Positions 1-12,088 are shown, counted from the stretch's first letter. The stretch is 64,000 nt of DNA from Spirochaetes bacterium ADurb.Bin218 (GCA_002069965.1 MWCI01000002.1:48939-112938), one strand, 5' to 3'. Program-made: numbers and translations. The notes: generated by a model not told the origin, from the sequence alone.

Positions 1-1302
1 GCAACTGACAGAGGAAGGCTTGCTCTGGGCAAGAATGTTTTGGTGGCATTTATGCCATGGATGGGGTACAACTTCGAGGATTCAATTTTGATCTCAGAGC
101 GACTCATAATGGATGATGTTTATACCTCTATTCATATAGAACAGTTTGAGATTGAAGCAAGAGAGACAAAGCTTGGGCCAGAGACTATAACGAGAGATAT
201 CCCAAATCTTAATGATAAGGCTTTCAGGGATCTTGATGCTGATGGAATAGTGAGAGTTGGTGCCTATGTTCAGCCTGATGATATTTTGGTTGGCAAGGTA
301 ACTCCAAAGGGTGAGCAGGATCTCACTCCTGAGTATAAACTCCTATATTCCATATTTGGTGAAAAGGCCAGAGAGGTAAGGGATACTTCTCTTAGAGTGC
401 CCAATGGTGTAGAAGGTATAGTTGTTGATGTTAAGAGATTTTCAAGGGAAAATGGCGATGAGCTTGCTCCAGGGGTAGAGGAACTTGTAAAGGTATACAT
501 TGCAGATAAACGTAAAATCTCTGTTGGTGATAAAATGGCAGGACGTCATGGGAACAAAGGTGTTATATCAAAGATATGTCCTGCTTATGATATGCCATAT
601 CTGCCAGATGGGACTCCTGTTGATATAGTTTTAAATCCTCTTGGTGTGCCTTCACGTATGAACCTTGGACAGCTTTTTGAGACAGAGCTGGGATGGGCTG
701 CTCATGAGCTTGATGTTTTGATGGAAACACCTATTTTTGACGGTGCAACAGAGGAGGATATTAAAGAGGCTCTAAGAAAGGCAGGGCTTCCAGAGACATC
801 GAAGAGCATCCTCTATGATGGGCGGTCAGGGGAGGCCTTTGAAAATGAAGTAATGGTGGGCTATATGTATATGCTTAAGCTTGCCCATATGGTTGATGAT
901 AAGATTCACGCAAGATCAACAGGTCCATACTCTCTTGTTACTCAGCAGCCACTGGGAGGTAAGGCACAGTTTGGTGGCCAAAGACTTGGAGAGATGGAGG
1001 TCTGGGCTCTTGAGGCCTATGGAGCTGCTTATACTCTTCAGGAGTTGCTCACTGTAAAATCTGATGACATGCTTGGAAGAGCAAGGATTTATGAAGCTAT
1101 AGTCAAGGGACACAATACTACTTCGCCTGGTATTCCTGAGTCTTTTAATGTTTTAATACAGGAACTTAGAGGACTTGCCCTTGATGTTAGAATATATGAC
1201 GATAATGGTAATGAAATAAGCCTTTCTGAGTGGAGTGAGGGCTTCTCTAAACCAAAGAGAAAGATTCACTTTGAAACTTTAGAAAATGAAGATTATGATT
1301 AA
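1..1302 (+). CDS. rpoB: RNA polymerase beta subunit, C-terminal part (cut by window start)
   Basis: C-terminal 433 residues of the RNA polymerase beta subunit, which forms one side of the catalytic cleft. The frame is open from base 1 with no start in the window, so the 5' part lies outside. Seen directly: the block [17 protein letters not shown] (the family usually has NGYNFEDS; Met replaces Asn here), the active-centre segment [13 protein letters not shown] and the [17 protein letters not shown] block. It ends in an acidic tail, ENEDYD. The rifampicin-binding region is upstream and cannot be inspected. rpoC follows 61 bases later, the standard rpoBC arrangement. Identification is certain; only the 5' end is unknown. 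Confidence 0.98.
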   Translation, partial: ATDRGRLALGKNVLVAFMPWMGYNFEDSILISERLIMDDVYTSIHIEQFEIEARETKLGPETITRDIPNLNDKAFRDLDADGIVRVGAYVQPDDILVGKVTPKGEQDLTPEYKLLYSIFGEKAREVRDTSLRVPNGVEGIVVDVKRFSRENGDELAPGVEELVKVYIADKRKISVGDKMAGRHGNKGVISKICPAYDMPYLPDGTPVDIVLNPLGVPSRMNLGQLFETELGWAAHELDVLMETPIFDGATEEDIKEALRKAGLPETSKSILYDGRSGEAFENEVMVGYMYMLKLAHMVDDKIHARSTGPYSLVTQQPLGGKAQFGGQRLGEMEVWALEAYGAAYTLQELLTVKSDDMLGRARIYEAIVKGHNTTSPGIPESFNVLIQELRGLALDVRIYDDNGNEISLSEWSEGFSKPKRKIHFETLENEDYD

Positions 1303-1327
1303 AAGGAGCGTCCGCTTGCGGGCCTTT
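1302..1327 (+). other. Imperfect hairpin in the rpoB-rpoC gap
   Basis: AAAGG (1302-1306) can pair with CCTTT (1323-1327), enclosing CCG-CTTG-CGG (1312-1321). The arms are interrupted by an asymmetric internal loop, and no clean T-run follows. It may be a weak attenuator or RNA-processing site inside the operon. It begins in the rpoB stop codon region. Confidence 0.35.
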
Positions 1328-1363
1328 ATTGAGATATTAAATTTTTAATGCTAAGGATGAATC

Positions 1364-4300
1364 ATGAGGGACTTTAACGATTTTAGTTCTATTCAGATTA
1401 AACTTGCATCACCTGATATGATCAGAGAGTGGTCGTATGGCGAGGTTAAAAAACCAGAGACAATAAATTACAGAACTCTTAAGCCCGAAAGAGATGGCCT
1501 CTTCTGTGAGAGAATTTTCGGTACAACAAAAGAGTGGGAATGTTATTGTGGTAAGTTTAAGTCTGTCCGATATAAGGGTGTTGTTTGTGATAGATGTGGT
1601 GTTGAGGTTACTCACTATAAGGTGAGGCGTGAACGAGGTGGCCATATAGAGCTGGCTGCTCCTGTAGCTCATATATGGTACTACAGATCTGTTCCATCAA
1701 GAATGGGGCTTATCCTCGATATGTCAGTTAATAACCTCAAATCTATACTTTACTATGAAAAGTATGTAGTTCTTGATCCAGGTGAGGCTGAGGCAGATGA
1801 TATAAAAAGGGGTGACATCATTGATGAAGATACCTACTATGATCTTTATGAAAGATATGGAGACACCTTTGTTGCATCTATGGGCGCTGAGGCTATCAAG
1901 GAGATGCTTGCAGCTATAGATCTGGACGAGGAATCCCGCGCACTCCGTGCAGAGATTGACATGAAATCTGCAAAGGATGCCAAGATCGACAAAAAGCTTA
2001 TTAAGCGACTTGAGATAATCGAGGCCTTCAAAGAATCAGGAAACAGACCTGAGTGGATGATTCTTGACGTTATCCCTGTAATTCCTCCAGAACTTCGTCC
2101 TATGGTTCAGCTGGATGGAGGTCGCTTTGCAACATCAGATCTAAATGATCTTTATAGAAGGGTTATAAACAGAAATAACAGATTGAGAAGGCTTTTATCC
2201 CTTAGAGCTCCAGAGATTATTGTCCGCAATGAGAAGAGGATGCTCCAGGAAGCAGTGGATGCTCTCTTTGATAACAGTAGAAGAAAGAGAGCTGTAAAGG
2301 GTAAGGGGAACAGACCGCTAAAGTCAATAAGCGATATGCTCAAAGGGAAACAGGGAAGGTTCAGGCAGAATCTCCTTGGCAAGAGGGTAGACTATTCTGG
2401 TCGTTCTGTTATCGTGGTTGGTCCTGAGCTTAAGCTGCACCAATGCGGTCTTCCAAAGAAAATGGCTATTGAGCTTTTTAAGCCATTCATAATGAAGAGA
2501 CTTGTGGACAAGGATTTTGTCCAGAATATAAAGTCAGCCAAAAAGATGGTTGAAAATGAGAGAGATGAGGTTTGGGAAGTTCTTGAGGAGGTTATAAGAG
2601 AACACCCTGTGTTACTCAATCGTGCCCCGACGCTTCACAGACTTGGCATCCAGGCCTTTGAGCCAGTTCTTGTTGAGGGTAAGGCTATTAAGCTCCATCC
2701 ATTAGTTTGTCATGCCTATAATGCAGACTTTGATGGGGACCAGATGGCTGTGCACGTTCCTCTTTCACCAAGGGCACAGCTTGAATGCTGGACATTGATG
2801 CTTTCCACTAATAATTTGCTTTCGCCAGCAAATGGACATCCTACAACAACTCCATCTCAGGATATAGTCCTTGGTATATATTATCTGACTGATCTTGTGG
2901 CAGGTAGTCCAGGAGAGGGTAAGTATTTTGATGACTTTGACGATGTCATGAGAGCAGTTGATTATAAGCAGATTAGATACAGATCAAAAATAAATTATCT
3001 TATGGGGGATGAATTTATAGAAACAACTCCAGGAAGGCTTGTTTTTAATAGGCTTTTACCAGAGGGTTATCCCTTTGTAAATACAGTTGTAACTGATAAA
3101 CTTCTCTCAAAGATTATAGCAGATGTTTTTAGAAGCTATGGTCCAAATGTTACTGTTAAGATGCTTGATGACATAAAGGATGCAGGGTATAAGTATGCTA
3201 CAATTTTTGGGCCTACTATATCTATCTCTGACATTATTATACCAGAGAGCAAAAAGGAAATCATAGAAAAAGAAAACAAAAAAGTAGAAAGCATAGAAAA
3301 TGAATACCGAAATGGTTATATGACCAATGAGGAGAGGTATAATAAGGTTATTAACATCTGGACAGAGGCCAATGACAGAATTGCCAATGAGCTTTTTAAA
3401 GAACTGGAAACTCACATGGATGGTCACAACCCAATATGGATCATGGCTAAATCTGGTGCAAGGGGAAGCAGACAGCAGATAAGGCAGCTTGCAGGTATGA
3501 GGGGTCTTATGGCCAAGCCAAGTGGGGAGATCATTGAGGTTCCAATCAGGGCTTCTTTTAAAGAAGGTTTGGATGTTCTGGAATATTTTATCTCTACAAA
3601 TGGTGCCCGCAAGGGTCTTGCAGATACAGCTCTTAAGACTGCTGACGCAGGGTATTTAACAAGAAGGCTTGTTGATATTGCCCAGGATGTTGTCATTACA
3701 AGTGAGGATTGCGGAACAACTGTTGGAATAGACATATACCCAATAAAAGAGGGTGACTCTGTGATCGAGTCTCTCGGCACAAGGGTTTTGGGGAGAACGC
3801 TTCTGTATGATCTTATAAATCCCGTTACAGGTGATATCATAGCTAAGGCTGATGATATTATAGATGAGAACATCGCAGCGACTATTGATAAAATAGAGAT
3901 CGACTCAATAGAGATACGCTCTGTATTGACATGTGAGTCAAAGCATGGGGTCTGTGCAAAGTGCTATGGACGGAATCTTGCCACATCTCGCCCTGTTGAA
4001 ATTGGCGAGGCTGTTGGAATCATTGCAGCTCAATCAATAGGACAGCCTGGAACTCAGCTTACAATGAGGACTTTCCATATAGGAGGTGTTGCATCTCGTT
4101 CTGTTGAGGAGAGTGAAATAAAATTTAACTATCCTGTTTTTGTCAAGGATATAACCTCAAGAATGATTAAGACAGAAGAGGATAAGATAATCACAGTCAG
4201 ACGAGGATATGTTGTTGTCCAGAGGATTGTTTCTGAGGTAGAAACCAGGGCAAAAACAGAATTTTTACTCAATGATGGAGAGAAGGTTTATACAGGAAAA

Positions 4301-5635
4301 GTTTTTGCAAAAGATGGAGATGAGGAATTAAGGGCATCCAATACAGGATTTCTTAAAATTGACAAGAAGAAGGTTTATATACTTGGAGAGCCTCACTCTG
4401 TGCCAATAAATGTGGGAACCGAGGTCTTTGTAGAGCTTGACTTTGATAAAAAGAATGGAATTTTCAAGGTTGTTCCAAAGCCCTATAAAGCCAATGAGAT
4501 ATTAGCAGCCTTTGATCCATGGTTTGAACCAATTCTTACAGAGATCTCAGGACGTGTTGAGTTCGTGGACATAGAACTCAACAAAAGTATGGTTGAGGAA
4601 GTAGATCCAACCTCTAATGCAAAGAAGAGAATTATTGTTGAATATAAGACAGAGAGGCTTCAACCAAGAATTAATGTCTATGGTTCTGGAATTGAGCCAA
4701 GCACTTATCTTCTTCCAAAGGGTGCTAATCTTATGGTAGAAAATGGTGCTGTTGTTGCTGCAGGAACAGTTCTTGCTAAGATTCCAAGAGGGGCTGAAAA
4801 GGTTAAGGATATCACAGGTGGTTTACCAAGGGTTGCAGATCTCTTTGAGGCAAGGACTCCAAAGGATGCAGCTACATTAACTGCTGTAGATGGTGTAGTT
4901 ACAATAGGCGATACTGTAAAGAATAAGCGTAAGATAATAATCACTGCTGAAGACGGAGCTCAAAAGGAGTATTCAATACCAGTTTCCAAGTTCCTCAGGG
5001 TTCAGGATAAGGATTGGATTGCAAAGGGTGAAAAAATAGATGATGGTCCTGTAGATCCCCATGAAATATTGAGGATTAAGGGTCCAAGGGAGCTGCAGAA
5101 ATTCCTTGTCAATGAGATACAGGAGGTATATAGGCTTCAGGGTGTATCAATAAATGACAAGCATATTGAAATCATTGTTCGTCAGATGCTTAGAAAGGTC
5201 AAGGTTACAGATCAGGGAGATTCAAATTTTGTAATTGAGCAGATCGTAGATAAGTTTGACTTTATTGAAGAAAACGATAGGGTTCTTAGAGAGGGTGGAA
5301 AGCCTGCGACAGCAGTTCCTGTTTTAATGGGGATCACAAAAGCAGCCTTAAATACTGAGTCCTTTATATCAGCAGCATCCTTCCAGGAGACAACAAGGGT
5401 TCTTACTGATGCTGCAATAAAGGGTAAGGTAGATCATCTGAGAGGATTAAAAGAGAATGTTATCATTGGACACTTAATTCCTGCTGGAACTGGTGTCAGG
5501 ATGTATGATAATATAGAGGTATATCAAAATGAGCCGGGTGACCTGGATGGAGTTGCGCCTGATGTGATAGAATCTGAGGCTATGCAGGAAAATCCGGATT
5601 TGGCATCTGCTGACTATGATGGTGCTGAAAAATAG
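1364..5635 (+). CDS. rpoC: RNA polymerase beta' subunit
   Basis: Full-length beta' subunit of 1423 residues, the usual bacterial size. Diagnostic motifs seen: the N-terminal zinc site (CYCGKF...CDRCGVEV), the lid/rudder region [18 protein letters not shown], the catalytic Mg-binding [12 protein letters not shown], and the second zinc cluster ([13 protein letters not shown]). The trigger-loop and bridge-helix region [19 protein letters not shown] is intact. The start follows AAGGATG. Together with the rpoB fragment and rpoA (22862) it supplies the polymerase core. The C-terminus is acidic (SADYDGAEK). No defect seen. Confidence 0.99.
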   Translation: MRDFNDFSSIQIKLASPDMIREWSYGEVKKPETINYRTLKPERDGLFCERIFGTTKEWECYCGKFKSVRYKGVVCDRCGVEVTHYKVRRERGGHIELAAPVAHIWYYRSVPSRMGLILDMSVNNLKSILYYEKYVVLDPGEAEADDIKRGDIIDEDTYYDLYERYGDTFVASMGAEAIKEMLAAIDLDEESRALRAEIDMKSAKDAKIDKKLIKRLEIIEAFKESGNRPEWMILDVIPVIPPELRPMVQLDGGRFATSDLNDLYRRVINRNNRLRRLLSLRAPEIIVRNEKRMLQEAVDALFDNSRRKRAVKGKGNRPLKSISDMLKGKQGRFRQNLLGKRVDYSGRSVIVVGPELKLHQCGLPKKMAIELFKPFIMKRLVDKDFVQNIKSAKKMVENERDEVWEVLEEVIREHPVLLNRAPTLHRLGIQAFEPVLVEGKAIKLHPLVCHAYNADFDGDQMAVHVPLSPRAQLECWTLMLSTNNLLSPANGHPTTTPSQDIVLGIYYLTDLVAGSPGEGKYFDDFDDVMRAVDYKQIRYRSKINYLMGDEFIETTPGRLVFNRLLPEGYPFVNTVVTDKLLSKIIADVFRSYGPNVTVKMLDDIKDAGYKYATIFGPTISISDIIIPESKKEIIEKENKKVESIENEYRNGYMTNEERYNKVINIWTEANDRIANELFKELETHMDGHNPIWIMAKSGARGSRQQIRQLAGMRGLMAKPSGEIIEVPIRASFKEGLDVLEYFISTNGARKGLADTALKTADAGYLTRRLVDIAQDVVITSEDCGTTVGIDIYPIKEGDSVIESLGTRVLGRTLLYDLINPVTGDIIAKADDIIDENIAATIDKIEIDSIEIRSVLTCESKHGVCAKCYGRNLATSRPVEIGEAVGIIAAQSIGQPGTQLTMRTFHIGGVASRSVEESEIKFNYPVFVKDITSRMIKTEEDKIITVRRGYVVVQRIVSEVETRAKTEFLLNDGEKVYTGKVFAKDGDEELRASNTGFLKIDKKKVYILGEPHSVPINVGTEVFVELDFDKKNGIFKVVPKPYKANEILAAFDPWFEPILTEISGRVEFVDIELNKSMVEEVDPTSNAKKRIIVEYKTERLQPRINVYGSGIEPSTYLLPKGANLMVENGAVVAAGTVLAKIPRGAEKVKDITGGLPRVADLFEARTPKDAATLTAVDGVVTIGDTVKNKRKIIITAEDGAQKEYSIPVSKFLRVQDKDWIAKGEKIDDGPVDPHEILRIKGPRELQKFLVNEIQEVYRLQGVSINDKHIEIIVRQMLRKVKVTDQGDSNFVIEQIVDKFDFIEENDRVLREGGKPATAVPVLMGITKAALNTESFISAASFQETTRVLTDAAIKGKVDHLRGLKENVIIGHLIPAGTGVRMYDNIEVYQNEPGDLDGVAPDVIESEAMQENPDLASADYDGAEK

Positions 5636-5654
5636 TCAGTTCTTTATTAATTTC

Positions 5655-5699
5655 TTGACAAAGTAAGCCTGCAATTGAGCATATCAAAAATGCAGGCTT
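5655..5699 (+). promoter_or_regulatory. TTGACA box and inverted repeat between rpoC and rpsL
   Basis: A consensus -35 hexamer TTGACA (5655-5660) is followed by a perfect 9-bp inverted repeat, AAGCCTGCA (5665-5673) and TGCAGGCTT (5691-5699), with a 17-base loop. No T-run follows the repeat, so it is a poor intrinsic terminator. No good -10 lies 16-18 bases from the TTGACA; a weak CATATC lies about 19 away. Likely a regulatory or processing element separating rpoBC from the rpsL operon. Confidence 0.4.
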
Positions 5700-5755
5700 A
5701 AGCAAAGAAATTATAGTTAAAATAAAAGAATTCTAAGAGATTTACAGGAGTAGAA

Positions 5756-6130
5756 ATGCCAACAATTAACCAGTTAATAAGGAAAGGCAGAGAACAGAAA
5801 GTTAAAAAATCTAAATCTCCGGCACTGACATCATGTCCTCAGAAGAGGGGTGTGTGCACAAGGGTAATGACTTTCACACCAAAAAAGCCAAACTCAGCCT
5901 TGCGTAAAGTAGCAAGGGTAAGGCTTACAAATGGGATCGAGGTAACTGCTTATATTCCCGGAATAGGTCATAATTTACAGGAGCACTCAGCTGTCCTTAT
6001 AAGAGGTGGAAGGGTAAAGGATCTTCCTGGTGTAAGGTATCATATCATAAGGGGAACACTTGATTCTCTTGGTGTAAATGACAGGAGAAAAGGTCGTTCT
6101 AAATATGGAACAAAGAGGCCAAAGGCTTAA
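5756..6130 (+). CDS. rpsL: 30S ribosomal protein S12
   Basis: S12, 124 residues, lies at the decoding centre of the small subunit. The start [13 protein letters not shown] and the loop [11 protein letters not shown] are canonical; the KKPNS loop is the site where streptomycin-resistance changes occur in other bacteria and looks wild type. The C-terminus [11 protein letters not shown] is also canonical. An AGGAG ribosome binding site precedes the ATG. First gene of the str block; rpsG follows 33 bases later. Confidence 0.99.
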   Translation: MPTINQLIRKGREQKVKKSKSPALTSCPQKRGVCTRVMTFTPKKPNSALRKVARVRLTNGIEVTAYIPGIGHNLQEHSAVLIRGGRVKDLPGVRYHIIRGTLDSLGVNDRRKGRSKYGTKRPKA

Positions 6131-6160
6131 TCAGGAAATATGGATAATTTAAGAGGATAA

Positions 6161-6631
<471 letters not shown>

Positions 6632-6659
6632 TTTTAGTTTTTATTTTGCTTTATTTCAA

Positions 6660-6679
6660 ATACCAGGAAATCCTGGTAT
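6660..6679 (+). terminator. Hairpin with T-rich tail between rpsG and fusA
   Basis: Perfect 8-bp stem ATACCAGG (6660-6667) / CCTGGTAT (6672-6679) with AAAT loop, followed by TTGTTGTTTTAT. Reads as a weak intrinsic terminator or attenuator between the two ribosomal genes and fusA. It abuts a possible TTG start at 6680, which supports the later ATG at 6722 as the fusA start. Confidence 0.6.
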
Positions 6680-6721
6680 TTGTTGTTTTATAGATTAAAA
6701 AAATTTTTGGACAGGTTAGGA

Positions 6722-8806
6722 ATGGCTCGAAAATTACCTATAAGCAGAACTCGTAATATAGGAATAATGGCACATATAGACGCAGGAAAAACTACTCTTA
6801 CAGAGAGGATACTTTTTTATACAGGTAAGACCCATAAAATGGGTGAGGTTCACGAGGGCACTGCAGAAATGGATTGGATGCAGCAGGAGAAAGAAAGAGG
6901 CATTACCATCACTGCTGCCTCTACCACCTGTATGTGGAAAAACACAATGATTAATATAATAGATACTCCAGGTCATGTTGATTTTACAATAGAGGTTGAG
7001 CGAAGCCTGAGAGTTCTTGACTCTGCAATTGCTGTTTTTGACGGAGTTGCAGGGGTTGAGCCTCAGAGTGAGACTGTGTGGAGGCAGGCTGACAGATATA
7101 GGGTGCCAAGGCTTTGCTTTGTCAACAAACTCGATCGTGTGGGTGCCGATTATGATATGTGTATCAGAATGATAAAGGAAAAGCTTTATGCAGAGCCTCT
7201 GCCTGTGCAACTACCAGTTGGAGTCGAGTCATCCTTTGTGGGAGTTGTAGATTTAATTACAATGAAAATGCTCATATGGGAGGACTCTACAGGTAAAGAT
7301 TATATCGAAAAGGAAATTTCTTCGGATCTGCTTCCTATGGCCTCAAAGAGAAGGGAAGAGCTCATTGAGAAGCTGGCAGATCATGATGATAATATTATGG
7401 AGCTTTTTCTTGCAGGTGAGGATATCCCTGAGGGAGAGATAAAGCAGGCAATAAGACGGCTTACAATTGCAGGTAAGCTTTTCCCTGTTTTTTGTGGAGC
7501 AGCTCTTAAGAATAAAGGGGTGCAGCCACTTCTGGATGCAGTTGTGGATTATCTCCCTTCGCCAAAGGATATTCCAGCTGTTACAGGGCATGATGTTTCG
7601 GATCATGACATTATACTTTCTCGTGAGGCTGATGACAAGGAGCCCTTTTGTGGTCTTGTCTTTAAGATAATGTCAGATCCCCATGTTGGAAAACTTTCTT
7701 ATATAAGAGTTTACTCCGGTGTGGTAAAAAGCGGGGAGCAGATTCTCAATGTTTCATTAAATAAAAAGGAAAGAGTAAGCCGTTTTCTTAGAATGCATGC
7801 CAATCATAGAGAAGAAATAGAGGAGGCCTGCACCGGTGATATAGTTGCTGCTGTTGGACTTAAGACAGTGCGCACAGGGGACACGATTACTCTTCCGGAT
7901 AATCCAATATTACTTGAAAAAATGATATTTCCTGATCCTGTTATATCCATAGCCATTGAGTTGAAATCAAAGGCGGATCAAGAAAAACTCAACATGGCTC
8001 TATCCCGCCTGGAAGAGGAGGATCCTACCTTTCGCTATAGCATAAACGAAGACACAGGGCAGATGCTTATATCTGGCATGGGAGAGCTTCATCTTGAGAT
8101 TATAGTAGATAGGCTTTTGCGGGAGTTTAATGTGCCAGCAAATGTTGGGAAGCCTCAGGTTACATACAAAGAAACTGTTATCTCCACTGCAGTGGAAGAG
8201 CATATCTATGATCGCCAGATTGCAGGGAAGGATAACTTTGGTCATGTGAAGATTGAAATATCGCCAGCAGAAAGAGGTAAGGGCTTTATTTTTCATAATA
8301 ATGTCTCCCCTGAGTCAATACCCGCAATCTTTATAAAGGATATAGAAGCAGGGCTCAGGGATGGCCTTGAGGGTGGGGTTATTGCAGGATACAGGCTTGA
8401 TGATCTGGAAATTACACTACTTGAGGCAAAATATAACGAATTAAAATCTACTTCTATGGCTTATAGAATTGCAGCTAATATGGCTTTAAAGGATGGAGCA
8501 AGAAGGGCTAAACCCTTTTTGATGGAGCCAATAATGAAGCTGGAGGTTGTTTCTCCAGAGGAATATACTGGGGAGATAATAAATGATATAAATCAGAGAA
8601 GAGGAAAAATTGAGAATATAGATTACAGAGGAGAGCTAAAGGTAATAGATGCAAGAGTTCCACTGTCAGAGACCTTTGGTTATGCCACAGCTGTTCGCTC
8701 CTTGAGTCAGGGTAGAGCCTCACATACTCTGCAGTATTCTCATTATGATCTTGTGCCAGAATCTGTGATGAACAGAATTTTGGGAAGAATTAGCGGATTA
8801 TTTTAA
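6722..8806 (+). CDS. fusA: Translation elongation factor G
   Basis: EF-G, 694 residues, the GTPase that drives ribosomal translocation. G1 AHIDAGKTT, switch [11 protein letters not shown]3 DTPGH and G4 NKLD are all present, followed by domains II-V to the C-terminus; length is normal. The frame stays open upstream to a TTG at 6680, but that codon abuts the terminator stem and adds [14 protein letters not shown], foreign to the family. The ATG at 6722 gives [20 protein letters not shown] with a GGTTAGGA binding site, and is chosen. A long promoter-bearing gap separates it from tuf. Confidence 0.98.
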   Translation: MARKLPISRTRNIGIMAHIDAGKTTLTERILFYTGKTHKMGEVHEGTAEMDWMQQEKERGITITAASTTCMWKNTMINIIDTPGHVDFTIEVERSLRVLDSAIAVFDGVAGVEPQSETVWRQADRYRVPRLCFVNKLDRVGADYDMCIRMIKEKLYAEPLPVQLPVGVESSFVGVVDLITMKMLIWEDSTGKDYIEKEISSDLLPMASKRREELIEKLADHDDNIMELFLAGEDIPEGEIKQAIRRLTIAGKLFPVFCGAALKNKGVQPLLDAVVDYLPSPKDIPAVTGHDVSDHDIILSREADDKEPFCGLVFKIMSDPHVGKLSYIRVYSGVVKSGEQILNVSLNKKERVSRFLRMHANHREEIEEACTGDIVAAVGLKTVRTGDTITLPDNPILLEKMIFPDPVISIAIELKSKADQEKLNMALSRLEEEDPTFRYSINEDTGQMLISGMGELHLEIIVDRLLREFNVPANVGKPQVTYKETVISTAVEEHIYDRQIAGKDNFGHVKIEISPAERGKGFIFHNNVSPESIPAIFIKDIEAGLRDGLEGGVIAGYRLDDLEITLLEAKYNELKSTSMAYRIAANMALKDGARRAKPFLMEPIMKLEVVSPEEYTGEIINDINQRRGKIENIDYRGELKVIDARVPLSETFGYATAVRSLSQGRASHTLQYSHYDLVPESVMNRILGRISGLF

Positions 8807-9020
8807 AAAAAATAATTTTTTGTTTTACAAAAATTATATTGTTTAAGAAAGTGTCTTGGCGGTGATTTTGAATATTTTTTAGGAAAATTTTAAATTTTTT
8901 TAGGTTGGTATCTCTGTTTTTTATCTATTTTTTTTGATATTTGCGAATTTTTGCTTATTTTTGTTGACAGAATATCGACTTTTTTTTTTATTTCAAAAGC
9001 TCACGCTTGATTTTGAGTAG

Positions 9021-9029
9021 TGGTATAAT
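9021..9029 (+). promoter_or_regulatory. Extended -10 promoter for tuf
   Basis: TGG-TATAAT: a consensus -10 hexamer at 9024-9029 with the TGn extension. No convincing -35 lies 16-18 bases upstream, as is common for extended -10 promoters; T-tracts farther upstream could act like an UP element. Predicted transcription start is near 9036, giving a leader of about 80 bases. The same ten bases, TGGTATAATT, recur upstream of flaA at 40391-40400. Confidence 0.6.
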
Positions 9030-9039
9030 TGTGTAGTTG

Positions 9040-9063
9040 CATGGCGATAGTATCTGTTCCATG
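9040..9063 (+). other. Inverted repeat at the 5' end of the tuf leader
   Basis: CATGG (9040-9044) and CCATG (9059-9063) can pair around a 14-base loop, placing a short stem almost exactly at the predicted 5' end of the tuf mRNA. It could stabilise the transcript. The stem is short, so the assignment is tentative. Confidence 0.3.
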
Positions 9064-9117
9064 TTAATTAAAAATAAAGAAATAATGTGAAAATTAAATA
9101 ATTTAAGGAGGATTTAA

Positions 9118-10332
9118 ATGGCTAAGGAAAAATTTACCAGAACGAAGCCGCATGTTAACGTAGGTACAATAGGACATATTGACCATGGTAAAACAACTTT
9201 GACATCAGCTATAACTAAGGTATTACATGTTGCGTATGGTACAGGTAAACCTGTTGATTTCGCAGAAATAGACAATGCGCCAGAGGAAAGACAGAGAGGT
9301 GTTACTATTGCTACTTCTCACCAGGAGTATGAAACTCCAAAGAGACATTATGCGCACGTAGACTGTCCGGGTCACGCTGACTATATTAAAAACATGATTA
9401 CAGGTGCTGCTCAGATGGATGCTGCTATCCTTGTTGTTGCAGCTACAGATGGAGCTATGCCTCAGACAAGAGAACACGTTCTTCTTGCTCACCAGGTAAA
9501 CGTTCCTTATATAGTTGTTTTCCTTAATAAGGTTGATATGATTGATCCTGCTGACAGAGCAGAGATGGTTGAGCTTGTTGAAATGGAGATAAGAGATCTT
9601 CTTTCTAAGAATGACTTCCCTGGAGATGAGGTTCCTGTAATTCCAGGATCTGCATTGAGAGCTCTTGAGGCAGCTGAAGCTGGCAAAAAAGATGACGAGT
9701 GGTTCCAGTCTGTAATTAAGCTTGCAGAGGCTCTTGATAATTATGTTCCAGAGCCAGTGAGAGCAGTTGATAAGCCATTCCTTATGCCTATAGAGGATGT
9801 TTTCTCTATTACAGGTCGTGGAACAGTTGTAACTGGAAGGATTGAAAGAGGTGTTATCAAGACTGGGGATGAAGTTGAAATCGTAGGATTTGTTGAAACA
9901 AGGAAGACTGTATGTACTGGCGTTGAGATGTTTAGAAAGATTCTTGACGAAGGTATGGCTGGTGATAACGTTGGATGTCTCCTTAGAGGTGTTGCAAAAG
10001 AGGAAGTTGAAAGGGGACAGGTTCTTGCTAAACCAGGTTCAATTAAGCCTCACAAGAAGTTCCAGGGCAGGGTTTATGTATTGAAGAAAGAAGAGGGTGG
10101 AAGACATACTCCTTTCTTTGCAAACTATAGACCACAGTTCTATTTTAGAACTACAGACGTAACAGGAACAATTCAGCTTCCACAGGGAGTTGAAATGGTA
10201 ATGCCTGGCGATGACATTGATATTACTGTTGAGCTTATCACTCCTATAGCAATGGAAGAAGAGCTCAGGTTTGCAATCCGTGAAGGCGGTAGAACTGTAG
10301 GTGCAGGTGTTGTTGTAAAGATTCTTGAATAA
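9118..10332 (+). CDS. tuf: Translation elongation factor Tu
   Basis: EF-Tu, 404 residues, delivers aminoacyl-tRNA to the ribosomal A site. G1 [10 protein letters not shown]3 DCPGH and G4 NKVD are intact; domains II and III follow ([27 protein letters not shown]). Start ATG with AAGGAGG seven bases upstream. It has its own promoter region and is followed by a perfect 10-bp hairpin, so it can be expressed as a single gene within the ribosomal supercluster. It is the only tuf in the window. Confidence 0.99.
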   Translation: MAKEKFTRTKPHVNVGTIGHIDHGKTTLTSAITKVLHVAYGTGKPVDFAEIDNAPEERQRGVTIATSHQEYETPKRHYAHVDCPGHADYIKNMITGAAQMDAAILVVAATDGAMPQTREHVLLAHQVNVPYIVVFLNKVDMIDPADRAEMVELVEMEIRDLLSKNDFPGDEVPVIPGSALRALEAAEAGKKDDEWFQSVIKLAEALDNYVPEPVRAVDKPFLMPIEDVFSITGRGTVVTGRIERGVIKTGDEVEIVGFVETRKTVCTGVEMFRKILDEGMAGDNVGCLLRGVAKEEVERGQVLAKPGSIKPHKKFQGRVYVLKKEEGGRHTPFFANYRPQFYFRTTDVTGTIQLPQGVEMVMPGDDIDITVELITPIAMEEELRFAIREGGRTVGAGVVVKILE

Positions 10333-10350
10333 AAGATTTTAATATATAAA

Positions 10351-10377
10351 AGATCGTCAGGCCCTGTCTGACGATCT
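10351..10377 (+). terminator. Terminator after tuf
   Basis: Perfect 10-bp stem AGATCGTCAG (10351-10360) / CTGACGATCT (10368-10377), 7-base loop, then TGTTCTCTT. The tail is only moderately T-rich, so it may terminate partially and let some transcription continue into rpsJ. Confidence 0.7.
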
Positions 10378-10417
10378 TGTTCTCTTAAGAAGATTAGTAG
10401 AATTAAGGTGAAAGAAA

Positions 10418-10735
10418 GTGGCTAAATTAACAGGTCAGCGAATAAGGGTAAAGCTTAGATCATATGATGCAAAGCTTCTCGATCAATCAGCAGAGAAGAT
10501 AGTTTCTACTACTCATAGAAGTGGTGCAAAGGTTGCAGGTCCAATACCTCTGCCAACAAAAGTTGAAAAGTTTTGTGTATTGCGTTCCCCTCATGTAAAC
10601 AAGAAGTCAAGGGAACAGTTTGAGATAAGGACACATAAGAGATTGATAGATATTATTGATCCTAATTCTGATACGGTTGAGGCATTGATGAAGCTTGAAC
10701 TTCCTGCTGGCGTATCTGTAGACATTAAGTCCTGA
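10418..10735 (+). CDS. rpsJ: 30S ribosomal protein S10
   Basis: S10, 105 residues, a 30S head protein and NusE partner in antitermination. [17 protein letters not shown], the GPIPLPTK loop and [19 protein letters not shown] are diagnostic. It uses a GTG start preceded by AAGGTGAAAGAAA. It is first of the S10 block, but a 93-base gap with a probable promoter lies between it and rplC. Confidence 0.98.
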   Translation: MAKLTGQRIRVKLRSYDAKLLDQSAEKIVSTTHRSGAKVAGPIPLPTKVEKFCVLRSPHVNKKSREQFEIRTHKRLIDIIDPNSDTVEALMKLELPAGVSVDIKS

Positions 10736-10789
10736 GTAAATTCAAAAAGCCTGCAATTTTGATTTACCGTTAATAACGGGTTTATCTTT

Positions 10790-10798
10790 TGTTATAAT
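10790..10798 (+). promoter_or_regulatory. Extended -10 promoter before rplC
   Basis: TGT-TATAAT (10793-10798) is a consensus -10 with TGn extension, 30 bases before the rplC ATG. The -35 region (TTAATA near 10770) is weak. Third TGnTATAATT in the window, with those before tuf and flaA. It would drive the rplC-onward block apart from rpsJ. Confidence 0.5.
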
Positions 10799-10828
10799 TA
10801 TTAATTTAATGAAGTATAGGTTAATGCG

Positions 10829-11446
10829 ATGAGAAAGGCACTATTCGGAAAAAAGATTGGTATGACTCAGTATGTGAAAGAAGACGGGACAGTTGTGCCT
10901 GTAACAGCATGTGAATTAGGGCCATGTGTTGTTGTTCAAAAGAAGACAATTGAAAAAGATGGTTATGAGGCTTTAAAGCTTGGCTTTGGAGATCAAAAAA
11001 TACAGAGGCTTACAAAGCCTATCGCAGAGGATCTCAAAAAGAATAATATAGCTCCAAAGCGATATTTTGGTGAGATTGAAGCCTTTGATCCGTCACTTGA
11101 AGTTGGTAGCGAGATTAGATGCACAATTTTCCAGGAGAATGATACAGTTGATGTAACTGGTTTTTCAAAAGGTAAGGGCTTTGCTGGTGTAATGAAAAGG
11201 CATGGCTTTGGTGGTGGTCGTAAGACCCATGGTTCCAATTTCCATAGAGCACCTGGTTCAATAGGAGCGTACACTTTCCCAGCAGAGGTATGGAAAGGAA
11301 AAAGAATGCCAGGAAGATTTGGTGGCGAGAAGGTTACTGTAAAAAATTTAAAAATAGTGAAGATTCTTGAGGATAAAAACATCGTATTGATTTCAGGTGC
11401 AATACCAGGCAGAAGAAATTCTTTGATAAAAGTTACAGTTAAATAG
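10829..11446 (+). CDS. rplC: 50S ribosomal protein L3
   Basis: L3, 205 residues, an early-assembling protein reaching toward the peptidyl-transferase centre. MRKALFGKKIGMTQ at the N-terminus and the conserved loop GGGRKTHGSNFHRAPGSIG with MPGRFGGEKVT are clear. It overlaps nothing; rplD starts 9 bases after the stop, as in most S10 operons. Confidence 0.99.
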   Translation: MRKALFGKKIGMTQYVKEDGTVVPVTACELGPCVVVQKKTIEKDGYEALKLGFGDQKIQRLTKPIAEDLKKNNIAPKRYFGEIEAFDPSLEVGSEIRCTIFQENDTVDVTGFSKGKGFAGVMKRHGFGGGRKTHGSNFHRAPGSIGAYTFPAEVWKGKRMPGRFGGEKVTVKNLKIVKILEDKNIVLISGAIPGRRNSLIKVTVK

Positions 11447-11455
11447 GCGGGAAAT

Positions 11456-12088
11456 ATGAAGGTAGACAAATATTCGATCGACGGTAAGGTTGTAGGTCAG
11501 GTTGAGCTGTCAGATGCCGTTTTTGGTGCTGAAGTTAACGATGTTTTAGTATATGAATATATAAAGGCAGCAAATGCTAACCTCAGACAGGGAACTCACT
11601 CTGCTAAGGAGAGAGCTGAAGTAAGAGGTGGTGGAGCTAAGCCATGGAGGCAGAAAGGAACAGGCCGTGCAAGAGCTGGTTCCTCCAGATCGCCAATATG
11701 GAGAGGTGGTGGTACAATATTTGCACCAACTCCAAGGGATTATTCCATAAAGCTTCCAAAGAAAATAAAGAGAGCTGCTTTTGTTTCTATATTTTCTCTG
11801 AAGGCAAAATCAGGATCCATCAAGGTGGTAGAGGATTTTCAGGTTGGAGGCAAAACAAAGGAAGTTGCCAATATTGGAAAGGCTCTGGCTGTTACAAAGG
11901 GTCTTCTAATATCAGGTCGCAAAGACGGAGAGGATTCACTCCTTAAGAGGGCAATAAGAAATATCCCCTGGTTTAAGTATAATAATGTGGAAAGGTTGTC
12001 CGGGCGAGATATTTTTTATTCCAGGGAAGTAATTCTCACTGAAAGTGCAGTTAAAGAGATTAATGAAAAATTTTCTGGGGCGAATTAA
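11456..12088 (+). CDS. rplD: 50S ribosomal protein L4
   Basis: L4, 210 residues, with the extended loop that lines the peptide exit tunnel (GGGAKPWRQKGTGRARAGS is the hallmark). In E. coli L4 also autoregulates the S10 operon; nothing here shows whether it does so in this organism. rplW begins one base after its stop. Confidence 0.98.
   Translation: MKVDKYSIDGKVVGQVELSDAVFGAEVNDVLVYEYIKAANANLRQGTHSAKERAEVRGGGAKPWRQKGTGRARAGSSRSPIWRGGGTIFAPTPRDYSIKLPKKIKRAAFVSIFSLKAKSGSIKVVEDFQVGGKTKEVANIGKALAVTKGLLISGRKDGEDSLLKRAIRNIPWFKYNNVERLSGRDIFYSREVILTESAVKEINEKFSGAN

Larger units (their letters stand above)
8807..9117 (+). other. AT-rich 311-base tuf upstream region
   Basis: Holds no gene. Right after the fusA stop is an AT-only hairpin, ATTATTTT-AAAA-AAAATAAT followed by TTTTTTG, possibly a weak terminator. 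Long A/T tracts follow, with a consensus TTGACA at 8964-8969 that has no good partner -10, then an extended -10 (9021-9029), a leader inverted repeat (9040-9063), and the tuf ribosome binding site AAGGAGG. The architecture suits a strong, separately driven tuf promoter. Confidence 0.6.

Noticed and set aside
3424..3873. 149-codon open frame on - inside rpoC
   Set aside because: Shadow of rpoC; composition reflects the reverse complement of a conserved gene.
5665..5699. Intrinsic terminator after rpoC
   Set aside because: The stem is perfect but the loop is long (17) and no T-run follows; listed as an inverted repeat only.
6680..6721. TTG start giving a 708-residue EF-G
   Set aside because: It abuts the rpsG terminator stem and adds 14 residues not seen in EF-G; ATG 6722 has a binding site and the normal N-terminus.
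8964..8969. TTGACA upstream of tuf as the main -35
   Set aside because: No acceptable -10 at 16-18 bases; the extended -10 at 9021-9029 is better.
10993..11469. 158-codon open frame on - over rplC
   Set aside because: Shadow of L3, which is intact on the other strand.
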